From Apus apus (Eukaryota > Chordata > Aves > Apodiformes > Apodidae), in NCBI RefSeq assembly GCF_020740795.1, contig NC_067290.1, forward strand, positions 18,485,001 to 18,549,000: 64,000 nucleotides of DNA, read 5' to 3'. The notes beneath the pieces are model-generated. The model saw only the letters and a list, made by a program, of their open reading frames with translations. It was not told the DNA's origin and ran no database searches. Of the stretch, positions 26,371 through 39,778 are shown piece after piece (position 1 is the stretch's first letter; each line of letters starts with the position of its first letter). The position numbers and the translations under genes are program-made.

Positions 26371-29300
26371 AAACATTTCAAAACCACACCATGATTTAGG
26401 AGCTGTGGGCAAAATAGATGGGAGTTGGGCATCTAAAGTCATTTAAAGATCTTTCTGCATATTCCTGTTTCTAAAATGTGGCAGTGGGCCAGTTTCCATA
26501 GATATTTAAATACTGACAGATGCACTCAGAATAAGAATCTTACTAGGTGACTATCAGCATCCTTCGACTTCTAAAGGCTTTTATGTATCTAGTGTTAAAA
26601 CCTTTTTTTCCAGTCCCATTGGCTAGAAATCATTTAATGAGTCTACATTGTGTTTAACAACTTGAGATCTTATTTCATACAGGTATTTCTGAAAAAAAGT
26701 TAAGTACCATAATCATCAGGAAAAGTTCCTAATACTGAATTTATTTGAATGGAACTTGAAAACAGTTCCCCTTTCTGTAGCTGAGAAGTTTTTAAAGGTA
26801 CAGCTGCATACAGAGATACCAATCAGCAAAGAACTTTTCTGCCAACTGTATGGCAAATGGGCACTTTTTGGTCTTTCTAGGGTCCCTTTACCCTAGTGAT
26901 AAAGAGCTTGGGTGCTCTTTTGGGCCCCTCCAGTGCTGATGGATCCATCACTGGCAAGCTGCCCTGGGCAGAGCTGGGCTGAGGGTGCTGCAGCCCATGG
27001 GGTGCTCACGGTGGAGCAGTGCAGCTGCTCCCTGGCACTGCCCAGGGCAAACAAAATTACCAAGGCTGGAGCCGCTCTTGCAAAAAAATTTCTTTGAGTT
27101 TGGTGCCAAAAGGAGGATTTTCTCCAGAGAGGGAAAAAAAGTGACAATTGAAGAAAACAATGTGTTTTGTGTTGGGTGTCTTTTGTGATCTGTGGGGTTT
27201 TGAAAGAGCTCTCTTTGACTGCTTGCTTATAAACCTCTGTGCCATCGTGCCTGTGAATCACAACAGGTTGTTACTAACACTAAGTAGAGAGAGATGTGAC
27301 TTTTTTATAGCTGTTTATTTTTTAATCAACCCTGTGTTAAGCCTGTGCATACATCTGTCATGAGACACCCTCTTCCTTTTGCACTTAATGGCGTTTCTGC
27401 TGCCAAACTGAAGATTGACTGTACAAGGCTGGCATTTTTACAGCATCAGTTTTACTTCTTGTCAGCTTTTCTCTTCTTTATTTTTTAATTTTGTTTTTCC
27501 TCTCCTCTTTGGTGACAGTATTTCTCTGTTTAGCTTCTTTCCATGCTAGACTTTCACACCAAAAACCCTGTGGAGGGACTTTGCTCTGCATGCTAAGGAG
27601 AGATAGCAATGCATGCTTGAAAGTGGCTTTAAATACTCAAACACATGGGAGACGTTAGCAAGCAAAGGAAATGCTTTAATGAAAAGTAATCTACAGTTCA
27701 GTGAATTTATGGAAAGAAATTTGACTGCATGTTAGGCTGGAAAGGTATAAAAGCATGCTGGAAGAAGGGGTTTGCCAGAGGAAAACTGCATAAAATGGCT
27801 GCTCCAGAGAGGTGAGAGGGCAAGGTAGCAGAGCAGTAGGATGGGGTGGGGAGATACACACCTGTGTCCCTAGTAGGGTCTGTTATAAGTATCTTTAGCA
27901 CTATTTTGCTTTTTGTTCCTCTAGGCTGTCATGCAGACATGTTCTGCTCAGTGGACTGGGAGTTGTGGGAGGGTGAGGGCTGGCAGGTGATTTGTGGCTT
28001 CAAGCCCTGAAGCTGAGTCTGTACCAGCCTTTCCCACTGGAGATGTGCTGGGAGGGAGTCTGAGGTGATGCACAAGCTAGCTCAGGTAACAACAAACGTG
28101 AGGACACCTGGCATGGATGTTGTGCTTTATTTCATTGCACATCCATGCACCAGTGCCATTCATTCCTACATCAGGCTCCAGGCACTTTTCATCCCCCTTT
28201 ATAACAGCTGTAGCAGCGTGTGGTGGTGGGGTCTGGCAGCCTGTGCAGCTCAGCTCCTCACTGCTCCAATGCCTGTACCAGTAGGCTGAAGTACACTGGT
28301 ACCTGCTGTGGTCCTACCTCCTTCCTGTGGTGGTGTTTACCTGACAACTATGGAACTTGGACAAGATCAGGACAAAGGATCTCTGTCCTGTGTAGGTCCT
28401 GGATGTGGGAGGCTTTTAGGGTCTGAGTCCAGGGCTGGAACATGCATATCCAGCTTTTCTGCAGCCCAAGTCTGTGCTGCTGGCACAGGGCATGGCTTTG
28501 GAAGACCCACATTGTCAGCTGGGACAGAAACCCAACATCCTCGCCATACGGAGACCATTGATCAGGCAGGCATCAGCTAGAAATTATAACAAGGCATCTG
28601 GAAGAAATGAAAACTGCCTTTCAGATTTCAAAGATGAAAGGTCCAAATACTGTTTGTACCCAAGTTTTCCTACCCGCTTCAGACAAGGCAGGGAGCAGGC
28701 TGGCAGTGTGAGCTCAGAACACATCCTGAGCTGTCAGCTTGTTAATTCATTCAGACCAAAAACAAGAAAAAAGTCTGGCTTAGACATTTGCCTCAGACTT
28801 TTCTGACTTTGGTTAATTCCATAGGACAGCCTGTCCGGAGCTCCAGGATCCAGCACCTCCTGTGCTGGTTCAGGCTCAGTGGGAGCAGCTGCTGCTCCAC
28901 AGCCTTGGTAGAGTTTGTGTTTTCCCATGATCAGGTTTGTCTCTGAGCTGCAGGAAAGCTGCAGGCAGGAGACCTGCTGTTTAAATGACACCGAGTTGGT
29001 TTCTAGGAAAGGCTCTGTATTAAGTGCTAGCAGCTTGATTGGATGAAATTAAATGTATATCATCCTCAATGATGACTGTTTGTAGATCTTTACTTCGGCA
29101 CATTATGGAATTTATGGGGTGTAAAACAATTTCAGAATCGACAGTGCAGGGATCAGAAAACATTGTATGTTTGGAAGTGCAAAGCAACGTGTGGGGGCTG
29201 AGCTGGGAGAGGGGCTGGCAGCTCCTGCCCCAGCTGTGAGGGGAAGCAGAATTGTGGTGGCAAAGAACAACAGTCCTGAGGCTCTGCCAGCTTGGGAGTG

Positions 29301-32300
29301 CAGCAACTTGGGCAGTGCCTGTGAATTACCCTGTGAATGATTTGGCTTGTAATTGGGTGCAAGCACTTAACAGCCCTGTATGGTTGTGTAAATATCGTGG
29401 TCACAGAAACAAACTCCAATAAGGGATTCAGCAGCTCTGATTAGATCACATTTACATCGAAACAACCAACTGCCTGAGCCTGTGAGTTCACAGCAGGCTC
29501 AGGATTTGCACCCATGATGGGTTGTGGTGTTTGCAGTCTGTGTCTGCTCCCGGGTCCTCCTTCCCTATCAAGCTGTTCTTACAAAGCCAGTGTTGGGATT
29601 AGTGCTTCTCCCTTAGACACACGTGGGCCTCTTCTGGACCCAAATGCTGGAAAAGTGATGTTGCAGCCCTGGGGAGAGCCTGGTTGTCTCCTCTGTGCTG
29701 CTGCTCGTTTGGAGAGCAGGGATGGGGCTGCCCTGACAGGGGAGCCAAGGAACCCCAAGGTGTGCTGGTGGGGCTGAGCCTGGGCCACCAACCTACCATG
29801 TGTCAGGGTCAAGTCCAGCTGGATGCCAGCTCTAATTTTGACTCCCATTCAGTCACCTCTGGTCTGTGTGGATTCCTTCCTGGTCTTGGCCCTGCAATTT
29901 AGGGGGAAAAATTAGTTCTAAACTGATGAAGATTTGAGTTTGACCTTTTGGGGGATGAGGTCTCTGCTGCAGGTGCTCCTGATGGTGGGAGCACCACCAC
30001 TTATTTTGGTTCAGTTAATAAAGCAATTTTTCCCTCTAGTACTGTGGGGGTGACCTTTCTTTTTTTAAACAATGGGAGCTTTCCATTTCCAAAATTGGCA
30101 ATAAAATATTTGAAGTGGAGCAATTTATGGAAAAAATTGGAGTGTTTAATGCAGACAATCAGAACTGGCAGAGTATATTGAAATATTGGGTTGGTATTTT
30201 CTTGCAGATAAGGCAAAGATAAATTGATTTTCCTTGTGGCAGTAAAAATTCTTTCCTATGAAAGACTTCCTTATACTCTCAGAGAAATGGAGATAAAAGA
30301 AAATTTGCAAAATATCTCAGTGGAATCCTTACTGCACCCCAAATCCTAGCAGATGGGAATGGGTCCTGGTGGGGCAGGGAGGAAGGGTGAAACCAGCAGT
30401 GTGCATGTGGCAGAAGAGATAAGATTTTAAAAAATACAGATTTGGGGAATGTCTCTGTGGTTGTGATGTGAACATATTGGCATTAATGGCGGATTCAAAG
30501 ATGGTTGCTGGCGGAAAGAAACTTAAAATAGCCCAAACTGGTAAAATTAGCAACAGTAGAGGAAGCAGTAGAGGTTTTAAAAGCAGGCACTTGGGGAGCA
30601 GGGACAATAAAACTGAGTAAACAAAATGCAAAGCTGTTTGGAAGGTGGTTAGGCTCTTGGGAGGTGTTTCCACTATGGAAAAACTCATTCTGCATCTGTT
30701 TGCCCATTTAAAATGGCCCAGGGCAAGATTCAGATTGGGATTTAAGCTGCAATTTAGTTGAGTTCAGCAGAATTTAAGCCTCTGTAGAAAGCACATCCAC
30801 ACCTTGAGCCCATGACTGCCTGCAGTGTGCAGGGGTGGGTTTTCTTATCATCTATCATGTTTAATTGTAATTACATGAATTAAAAGATCTCCTGTTTTCC
30901 ATGGCTGTGTTATAGGCCACCTCTGCTCACTGAGTGTCTGGCTGTAAAACCAGCTGAAGTAAGGGAGTTTGATCCCTACATTGAAAGGGGCTTAACCAGT
31001 TCAGGTTACAGACAGATCCAGTGAACTTCCCAATGATTCTGCTATTACAAAAGTTGTATTAGCTACACCCAAAACTCCATCGTTGCTCACATTTAATATT
31101 TAATTACTTGGTTTTATTATGTTAAGAATTAGTTAAGTTGCTTGAGAATAATGTACTTCAATTGCATTACAAGCATGGATTTGGCTCTGATTCTGACATC
31201 TTTATGTAGCTGGGTAGTTTCCTTGAGTTTAATCAACTGTTTGCCTGAGCACAAACCTGAGCTGTGCCACAAAACTCATATTTTTATTGTAGGCTTTGAA
31301 ACAGTGACATTGCTCTTTGTGTTGCATGACAGCTGTCATTTTTATATTAATAGTACAATCTATTGAAAGCTTTGATATAAACACTATAATTCATGTGCTT
31401 ATGAGAAAGAATTGCAGCATTCAGTGCCGGAGGGTTTAGCACTGCATCTGAGCAGCAATGCTCTAACATTCCCAGTTGTTTCTCCCAGACTTGTGTTTAC
31501 CTTGTTTACCCACATCCTGAAATGTCAAGAGCAGTGCATCCCAACACAGGTCACTGCCTAACGAGATGAGATTTAGCTCATCTGACTAAAAGCAAATTCC
31601 TGGGCAGAGGGGAGGGCTGTGCTGGTGCTGCTATTTTTCTTCTGAATCAAGGAGTTTCCACGCTGATTTTTCTGATGCAGTCTGCCTTGCCATAAGGGGC
31701 TGGTGTCTTGGAGCGGACCCTGGAGTAACTGGGTGCAGCAGAGCTGTGGAGCTGCAGTGAACTGTTGGTGTTTTGGTAGGGTAGCAGGAAGGTGAGATCT
31801 GGGAAGGACATGACATCCATCCCCTTTTAAGTGCTGTTGAGAGCGGGTGTTGCAGTTGCAGCTTATGTCTGACCTGGATCCAGGCTCAGAGTTGCTCTCC
31901 AGCTCTTCCCTTGCCATGCTCATTGAACACAGGCAGGTTTATAGGCCATATCTCCAGAGCCTGCTGGTCCCAGGGGTGGGAGGCAAGCCAGCCTGATGGG
32001 CAGGGGGGAAGAATGGACACTGTGAGGTGGTCTGGGAAGCTGCTTCTGACCACCCCTTGGCAGAGTTGCCACTTTGCAGTTGAAACAATGGTCTAAGTAC
32101 CTGAGGGATGCAACAGCCAGCAGCAGCAGCAGCCCTGGCACAGCCTGGGAAGGCATCTGAGGCAAAGTGCTTCTGCAGTTCATCTGAATTCTTCATACAA
32201 AGTGGCAGTTCAACAGCAATTAGCATCCCTGCCAGAGCTTGGCACCGCCAGGGAGCTGACAGGTCTGCTCTTCCATGCCCACCAAGTGGTCACCAGGCTC

Positions 32301-35300
32301 ATGGGGAGGAACCATGGCCCACTGCCACCATCCTCAGCTAACTAGAGCCCAATTACAGAGTGCTCCTGCCATGCTCCAGACCAGCATCTTTGCATGGGCA
32401 GATATCAGGGATGTCCCTTGCCGGGAGTGGGAAAGTGGCCAAGAGGAGCAGAGAAATTTGTAGAGATTTGACAGTACATGAATTCCCAGATGCACTGGCC
32501 AGTGTAACTGCATTTGGTCCTCCTAATCATCCATAGTTTCTGGCAGTCCAACCAGAGATGGGTGTTTCCAAACAGGGCCTCACAGGCAATGGTACCATCT
32601 GTTGAAAAGGTTATTAGCTGCGTTTGCTTGCCCTCATGCCTCATTTGCACATGTGAAATAGTGACCCAGGTGCACATATGCTACCCCAGGTGAGACTCTG
32701 CCTTTAGCTTTCTGAAAATGAAGGCACAAATGGCCACAATTTTTGATGGCTCTCTGTTTGTTCCATCTCAGTGCTGGGAGTGCTGATGGCTCAAAGGGAG
32801 TTGCCAGAGCCCCCTGGCACTACACAGCATCACTCCTGCTCCTCACCCCAGATGTGAGATTCTCACTGAAAGCAACATCAACCAGAACTGCTGCTTTCTG
32901 CAGTGCTGTGACACCTGCAGATCTCTTTGGAAATAATCTACTGACATGCAAGTATAGGTTCCTCACTCAGAAGGGAGCAAAAGGAACAGAAAATTGCCTT
33001 TGTGCTGGGTTTAATATTTACATCTCAGACTTTGCCAAATAGGTTTGTTATTTGTAGCAATAGCAGCAGTAATATTCATCAGTTGCCATGGACATCCTAA
33101 GCTCACCAAATACAACAGCGAACCACAGTCTGCACTGGAGTAATTTTAAAATGCTTTCATGCTGAGTGAAATAGTTTGTATTAAATTTAAGAGTAAAATG
33201 CTAGGTTTCTCTAGTGCCATTTCTGGGATTTCAGATATAAAAAATGGAAATACTTTATTGGAAATTTAATGGGAAGAGCAGTGTAGTGTACAAGAACCCT
33301 AAAGAACCATAGGCAGCATTCAGGATCACAATTTGCTCTGCTTAAAAAGCAGACTATATAATGAGAACATCTAGAATTCCATTAATAAGGATATACTTTG
33401 AAGAGCTGTAGAACTAGTTGAAAAATAAAATTTTGTAAGTTAACTCTTAGTGGAAGCACATTTAGGGACCAGTTGGAGCCTTCTGCGTTGCTGGCATCTG
33501 AATTTGAAAGAGTTGGTCAGCATGTCTGAGGTGGAGAGAGATCACACATGCAGGTCACTGCTCTGATCACATCCTCCCATCCTGCGTTTGGGGAAGCAAT
33601 CCTCGTTTCTGAAATGCCAGACCTCCAAAATATTGCTAGAGTTGCACGTTTTTCTTTGTTGGAGAAAGAAAAGGCAGAGCAATGAACCAAGATTTTTATA
33701 GACAGAGCCTGTGAAAAGGGTTAAATCTGGGCAGGGAGATCTCAGTAGATATTTGCTGGTTATCTGTTGAACTTGGCCTTCCCCTGCCCCTGCCCAAAGA
33801 ACAAATTCAGCAGCATAAGAACAGCTAAAAGCTGTCAAGCTTTAATACCTGTAGATAAGGTCGTTCCTTAGGGAGACTTGCTCAAATGCATAATAACATA
33901 ACCAGGAACTGCAAAAGACACTGAGATATATTAGGAGATAAAATAAAGCAGACTGAAGTTCAAACACAGAAAAATCTAAGCTCTATATGGTGAAAGGTAA
34001 AATATTTCTACAGAGCAGTTGAGGCTCTTGAATGAGGAATTGTTAGAAAGACCTGGGAGGCTGGTTAAATCTTTGGGGATGAGAGTTAGAAGACTTTGAT
34101 GATATGGATAATGGAAGAGGTGGGACATTGGAGGTGAAGAGTCACTCTCAGGAGTGGGTCAGAAGTCACCTGCTGTAGTGGTTGTGGGGTCTGGAAGGGC
34201 AGGAGGGACCCAAGCTTTGGGCAAGTGGAGGAGCTGGATTGTGGATAAAAGGGATTTTTCTGCTGAGCCTTTTTGGATTAGTGTTACTTTGTTGTTGTTG
34301 CTTTTTGTCTTTAAATTGGATTTCTTAATGCAGCATCATACTACAAATCCCCTTAGTGGGACTATATTTTGGTGTGAGCCTGGTCTGAAAGCTACAGCTA
34401 AGAACAGCACATGGCTTGATAACGTGGAGATACATCCACCTCCACTGGGAAATGAGTCTAGCATTCAAGGTTTTAGCTGGCAGCCTTTAGTTAAACCCCC
34501 TTTTCTCAGTGAGTGTGTCTGAGGCAAGGGCTGGCGCTGGGTGTTCACATCATCCGAGTGGGTTCATCCTCTCTCGTGGCTCAGCTCAGATTGTGTTTCT
34601 ACTCACCTGACTTGCAAAGCTGTGCTCTTGGATGCATTTTGCATTTCAGCTGGAGTTTGTGCAGGAACCGGGAACCTGCAGCCTGTAGTGGTGGGAGCTG
34701 GGCTGAGCTTCGCTGGCCGGGCCAGGAGCATCTGTTGGTTGCGTCAGGGTGGTGGGTGAGTGCCAGAAGTCTGTAATCAGGACATAAGTACCCTTTTTTG
34801 GGGGGAATCTGCTGATTTCTGAGGGAGCTGAAGGCTGCCAGGACCTCTCGGCACTGGGACTGGAGCGGGTTGTGCTTTGGGAAAGTAGCAAAGGAACAAT
34901 TCAAGGATCAGTCTTGCCAATGAAATTACCTATGCTTAGTCCAATATTGTAAAATTTTAATAGTTCTATGGTTCAAGACACAAAAGTGATTATGAGCTGG
35001 CATCAGTGAAAATGAGCTTTCTAAAAGTAATATTGCAAATGCAATGGCAAAGTAGGGAGTGTTACAGCCTGTTAATAAAAGTTTTGGTACAGGCTAAGTG
35101 GTGGAGTGGCCTTTGCAGGTTGCAGATTGCTCATATTCCTATCCCAGCCCTTTCCAGCTGCTAAAACAGCCTGGCAGCCTGTCCATCCATAATCATTTTC
35201 TCCTTTCTTCTTCCTTACCTGAATGGAGGCTCAACAGTTCTCAAATGGACTTAGCTACACTGCAGGTATTTTATAGCTTTAGCATGTATTGTTGTGCACA

Positions 35301-36483
35301 ATGTGTAATTGTATTTACTTCCTGGCAATAAAGAAGTTGTGGGAATGAAACCCCCCCATTTCTGCCACGTTCTCTTCCTTTTCATACAGTGCTGTGTGAG
35401 AGATGCCACTTTCCTGAGATAAAATTGCAACACGTGAAATCCCACACTGAGCACTTCAATGCATTTTCCTTACAGGGAGAACAAAACTGAATAAGAACAG
35501 GAACAAAACTGACTGCTCATTTTGTTCAGTGTGCTTTTTCTTGGTGTGTTTTTCATTTGCAAACTTTTGCCAGGGAAAAAGGGATGTGCAAAGATGGAAG
35601 GAGAACTGTTAAAAATATTTACATGCCCTTAGAATCTGTTACGGTTTTAGCCCTTCAAATGCTGTTGCTCCTGTCTGAAGTGTAGTGCAGTGTGGCTAAA
35701 TAAACTATCAGGTTTATTTCTAATCATCAGAGCTATCGCATTAGTGAAGCAAGCACGGTGCAAGTGACCCCTCCTTCACTGCATCTGATGAAAATGTCCT
35801 ACTGCACTCCAAGGTGGCTTTGAGCAGCAGAGGACTCCAGCAGGACAAGTTCCCCTCCCTTGATCCTGCCTGTAGCCTTTCTTTCCAAATAGCAGTGCAT
35901 TTTGTCTAGACAAAGCATACTTTTTCCTCTTCGCCTTGATTTCAACTACCCTGCAATATTTAGCACAGCTTTCAGAAGGCAAGGGAACTGCAGATGTGTG
36001 GAATTTAGTGCAAGTTGCCAAAACCAGATTTATTGAAACCTGTGGAAGTGGAGGAGGCACAGGTGAGGTGTGTGTGTGCTGCTACTTCAGCCTGGCACGA
36101 TGGCAACGTTCTGTATTCAGAAAGCTTAACTCCAGCTATTGCAGAAAAGTTGGGCAATTAACCATTTGCAGATCAATCTTGTATCTAAATCGTACTTTCT
36201 GGTTGCTAATTTTACTAATTAAATCACCTATCACCCATGCACGGCCTCAGTCTGATTTAGAATGGGAAGGTAAGTGTCTTCATTTTAATGAGGACTTGTG
36301 CAGGAGCCACGGGTTCTTGTTTGAAGGGCTGTGCTGTGATTTATGGCTGCGTTTGGGCCAGAGTGTGCCAGGCACTGGATGTGCACTGAGGGCATCTGGA
36401 CAAGAACTCATGCTGACAGAAGTGTTGGGTAACGTGGTTGCTGAGCCACAAGGTGCTGGTCTACACTGAGGGATCAGTGTTGG

Positions 36484-36740
36484 TAGGACAAAGGGTAATG
36501 GATTTAAACTAAAAGTGTTATAATAACAAAAAAGAAATTATACAGTGAGGGTGGTGAAACACACTCTGGTACAAGTTGTCCTGAGAGGTGGTGGATGCAC
36601 CATCCATGGAAACATCCAAGGTCAGGTTGAATGGGGCTCTGAGCAACCTGATCTAGTTGAAGATGTCCCTGGTCATTGCAGATGGTTTGGACTAGATAGC
36701 TTTTAAAGGTCCTTCCAACTCAAACCATTCTGTGATTCTA
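36484..36740 (+). mobile_element. CR1 LINE 3' fragment
   Basis: About 257 bp in plus orientation, from AGGACAAAGGGTAATGG through GTGAGGGTGGTGAAACAC and TGAGCAACCTGATCTAG to CATTCTGTGATTCTAA. It is diverged, with an A-rich insertion-like stretch near 36525. It lies directly after the 177-codon open frame at 35936-36469, which I regard as chance. Confidence 0.88.
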
Positions 36741-37224
36741 ATTCATATGTTTGCTTTGGAGCTTCAGACAACAAGACCATAAAATGTGCAGCGAGGTGTT
36801 TGCCTACAGCCTTGCAGTTTGAGTATAGTGTTTTCACGGAACTTCTGATCAGTGTTTGCCAGTCTCCTTGGGGAGGAGGGAGCAGAGGAGAGGAGCTGTC
36901 AAGAGTCAAGGAGTGGAAGAGGTTGAAGACAAGGGTGGGAGACATGGCTTTGTGGGAAGTGTCTGTAGATGTGGCTTTGTAGGAAACATGGTGCTGCTTT
37001 CCTTGCATAGGAGCAAGGCAGAGGTGTAAGATGATGTTCACCTCAGGAGCAGGGCATCACTGGAGGGAAGAAGCCACCCCATCTCCTGGTGGGGATTTCC
37101 ATGCAGGACACCCACCTCCATGCCCTTGCTGGCTTTAGGCTGGGGGAATCTCCTGTGTTTTCTGCTCTGCCTCTGCATTTGAATGGGAAGCAGCATTCCC
37201 TGTTCACTAATGTGCATCATCACT

Positions 37225-37345
37225 CTTTCTGAGATGCTTGATTTCTGTTTGATTCTTAATTATTATAATAGTTAAGGTGCTTAACGTGCTTTAGTGATTT
37301 ACTTCATTTAATTGGATGTAGTGATTAGAATATCTTTTATATTAC
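37225..37345. promoter_or_regulatory. Candidate AT-rich homeobox-site cluster
   Basis: Dense TAAT/ATTA cores occur in a non-repetitive setting (TTCTTAATTATTATAATAG, CATTTAATTGGATG, AGTGATTAG). It could be a conserved element or simply AT-rich drift. Confidence 0.2.
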
Positions 37346-39715
37346 CCTCACTGCAGTTTTAATTTAAGATTATAATCTCATGGTTCTTTTCAGCTCCTCT
37401 AGGTGCTGTTTTTTCTTTTCTGATTTCATTTATTAGTTTTTCCTGCTGATTCAGTAAACATCCTACTAGGATGATTTCTCAGGAAACCTGAGTGTAGTTA
37501 TAAATTCTTTCATTTAGTGCAGACACTAATGAATTAAAAACAATATGAAAATTATGCTTGAGATTGTACCCAGCCTTTGGAGTAATCTGTGTTTTTTTTC
37601 AGTCATTTATAAGAGGGGGGTGAGGGGGAAGGAAGAAATTATTCTCTTGATGGTCCTAGAGGGAATGTATGAAATAAAGAGATGGAAAGTGATAGTGTAA
37701 GATCTTCTTTGTGTGTGTCATGTCCTGCCTCAGTAGGTGGGTGATGCACAGGTTAAGATTTTAGTATTATGACCCAGTGTGTGAGATTTTGGTATTACCC
37801 AGTGTAGGAATTGCTCTGGTGAATGGAAATGAAGCCCAAGGCTGTAGGTTGGGCCTCACTGCCCTAGGCTGAGGGCACCAGCACAGGCACTGGGGAGGAG
37901 GATGGAGGGGAGAGTGTGCTGGGAGCCAGGCTGAGAAGCATAATTCTGTGTAATTTGAGAAATGAGCAAGCACTTCTCCAGAGGGACAGAGGGAGATTCT
38001 CCAAGCCAGTTTGAAATGTAGAGTAGCATGTTCTCTTTTCCTCTTGCTGATGCACAAAGTCACACAGATAATCTAGCTGCCTTGTTACTGTAGAAATATA
38101 TAGTATCTGCATTTTGTCTCCTTTATAGTGCCAAATCCTGAGTGTCCTCCATCACTATTAGTGTTCCTTTCAAAGGCATAGAGCCAACACAGATATGGGC
38201 AGACACATGACACTCAGAGGATTTACAGGTCCAGGAGGAGAGAAGTGGTTGCTTTGCAAGAAATTCCCATTTGCAATTAGGCTAAGAAAGCCAGAGATCC
38301 ATTTTACAGGAGTTTCTATCCTTGGAGGTTTGGCCACCTGAAATCCATGGCAGCAGTAGAGCTCTTGATCTGCTTTCTTTTCTCTTCACCAGCACCCCTA
38401 CTGTTAATGCAGCACCAGGAATTTGTGTGAATTCTGACAAAGAACTAACAATGGAAAAAATATAGAAATCCTTATAGTTAAAACGTAAGAGTGATGCTGT
38501 TCAAACAGAAGGAAGGATTAGGTCCCCTGTGCAGTGCTGCTGATCCTGCCCCAAAGTGGCTGCTCACAGAAGGGAACCCAGTCTCATCACCCCCTGTGTC
38601 AGCAGTGCTGGGGCTGGAGACCAGCTGGAAAAAAATGTTCTCTGCCTTCTTCTGACCAGTACAACTGACTGGGTGAAGGCCACAGGTCCATGCAGAACTT
38701 CAGGAACAGTTTGTGATGCCACAGAAATTTAGCCTTTCCCACTGCCCGTGTGTGCTCCTGTGCTGCATTGCCTTCCCATGCCCTGTGGGTGCACCAGCCG
38801 AGCCACATCCTGCTGTCTTTAATCCCCCTGAATGGAACTTTCTTCTGGGAAGTGTCCCAGTGAAATCCATTAGGTTTTGTGCAGATCAGGGCACCACCAC
38901 GGGCACGAGAGCCTGGCCCTGGGTGACCATGGCATCTGCTGAGACCGTAGCAGAGCATCACGGACATTAACAAGAGATATTAAAATGGCTCCAGTGTCTG
39001 GAGCTGCCAGGTCCCGGGCCTATAATACATGTCCTGAACCAGTCAGGCCATTGTTATGAGTGCAAAAATATTAACGACTCATTGGTTATTTAAACTGAAT
39101 CATTTAGAGCTCGTCTGGCTAATGAGGAAGAAAAAACTGAACTGCACAGTTCTTTTCAGCTGTGAGGAGACGTGTGGCATCAGCTGTTCCAGGGAAGCTA
39201 TCAGGGTACATACCTCGTTAGCTCCCTTGGTAACGTTCCTTATCTGCCTCTTATTAGTCTTTCATTAATTAAAGCTGCAGAATTCAGTGGGTTTTTGTTA
39301 GCTGTTCTCTCAGCATGAAATTTGGCTAATTTTTCTACTATTGGAAACAAAGCTCAATGATGGAAGTTTATTCTTATTGTGTTCTTTCAGTTGTTTATTT
39401 CGTATTGCTGTCATGCATGGATGAATTTATATGATGCTCTGATGACCTTTAGAAATTCTTCTGATTAAATGCTGTTCTACTTCATTATGACATTTCTGTA
39501 CTTGTACTACCAGATTTGATGTGTACAGCTTAATAACACAGCCAGACATGAATGCTAATAACTTTACAATTCATTGCATTGCTATTTTTTAATGTAGATG
39601 AATTTTAAAACAAGTTTCTCTTGCTGCAGGCTTACATGAATCATAGAAATTAGAAGGTAAGAAAAGAACATATTAGCATTTGTTAGCCTAAATGCACAAA
39701 TTTTGTAGTAACCAT

Positions 39716-39778
39716 TTTAATGTGTAGTACAACTTTTCCAGCCTCAAGTTTAATATGTACTACAACTTTTCACCCTCG
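39716..39778. repeat. Imperfect 33-bp tandem duplication
   Basis: The phrase TTTAATRTGTASTACAACTT occurs at 39716 and again at 39749, followed in both copies by TTCC/TTCA and a C-rich end. It is a simple local duplication in AT-rich sequence. Confidence 0.8.

Larger units (their letters stand above)
21821..36483. other. Intergenic, no gene seen
   Basis: Mixed GC content, with GC-richer parts at 21.8-25.2, 28-29.8 and 31.6-32.4 kb that yield long chance frames (173, 204 and 225 codons on the minus strand). It holds the candidate elements at 22.7 and 26.2 kb and a GTTGCCATGG motif at 33082-33091. A short CAG run lies near 32116. Confidence 0.65.

Noticed and set aside
34154..34522. 122-codon plus-strand frame with a leucine-rich hydrophobic stretch resembling a membrane segment
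   Set aside because: The hydrophobic stretch comes from TTG/CTT-rich DNA; no signal peptide, domain or conserved neighbour supports a gene.
35936..36469. 177-codon plus-strand frame
   Set aside because: No family resemblance, cysteine- and tryptophan-rich as in random translation, and it ends beside a CR1 copy.
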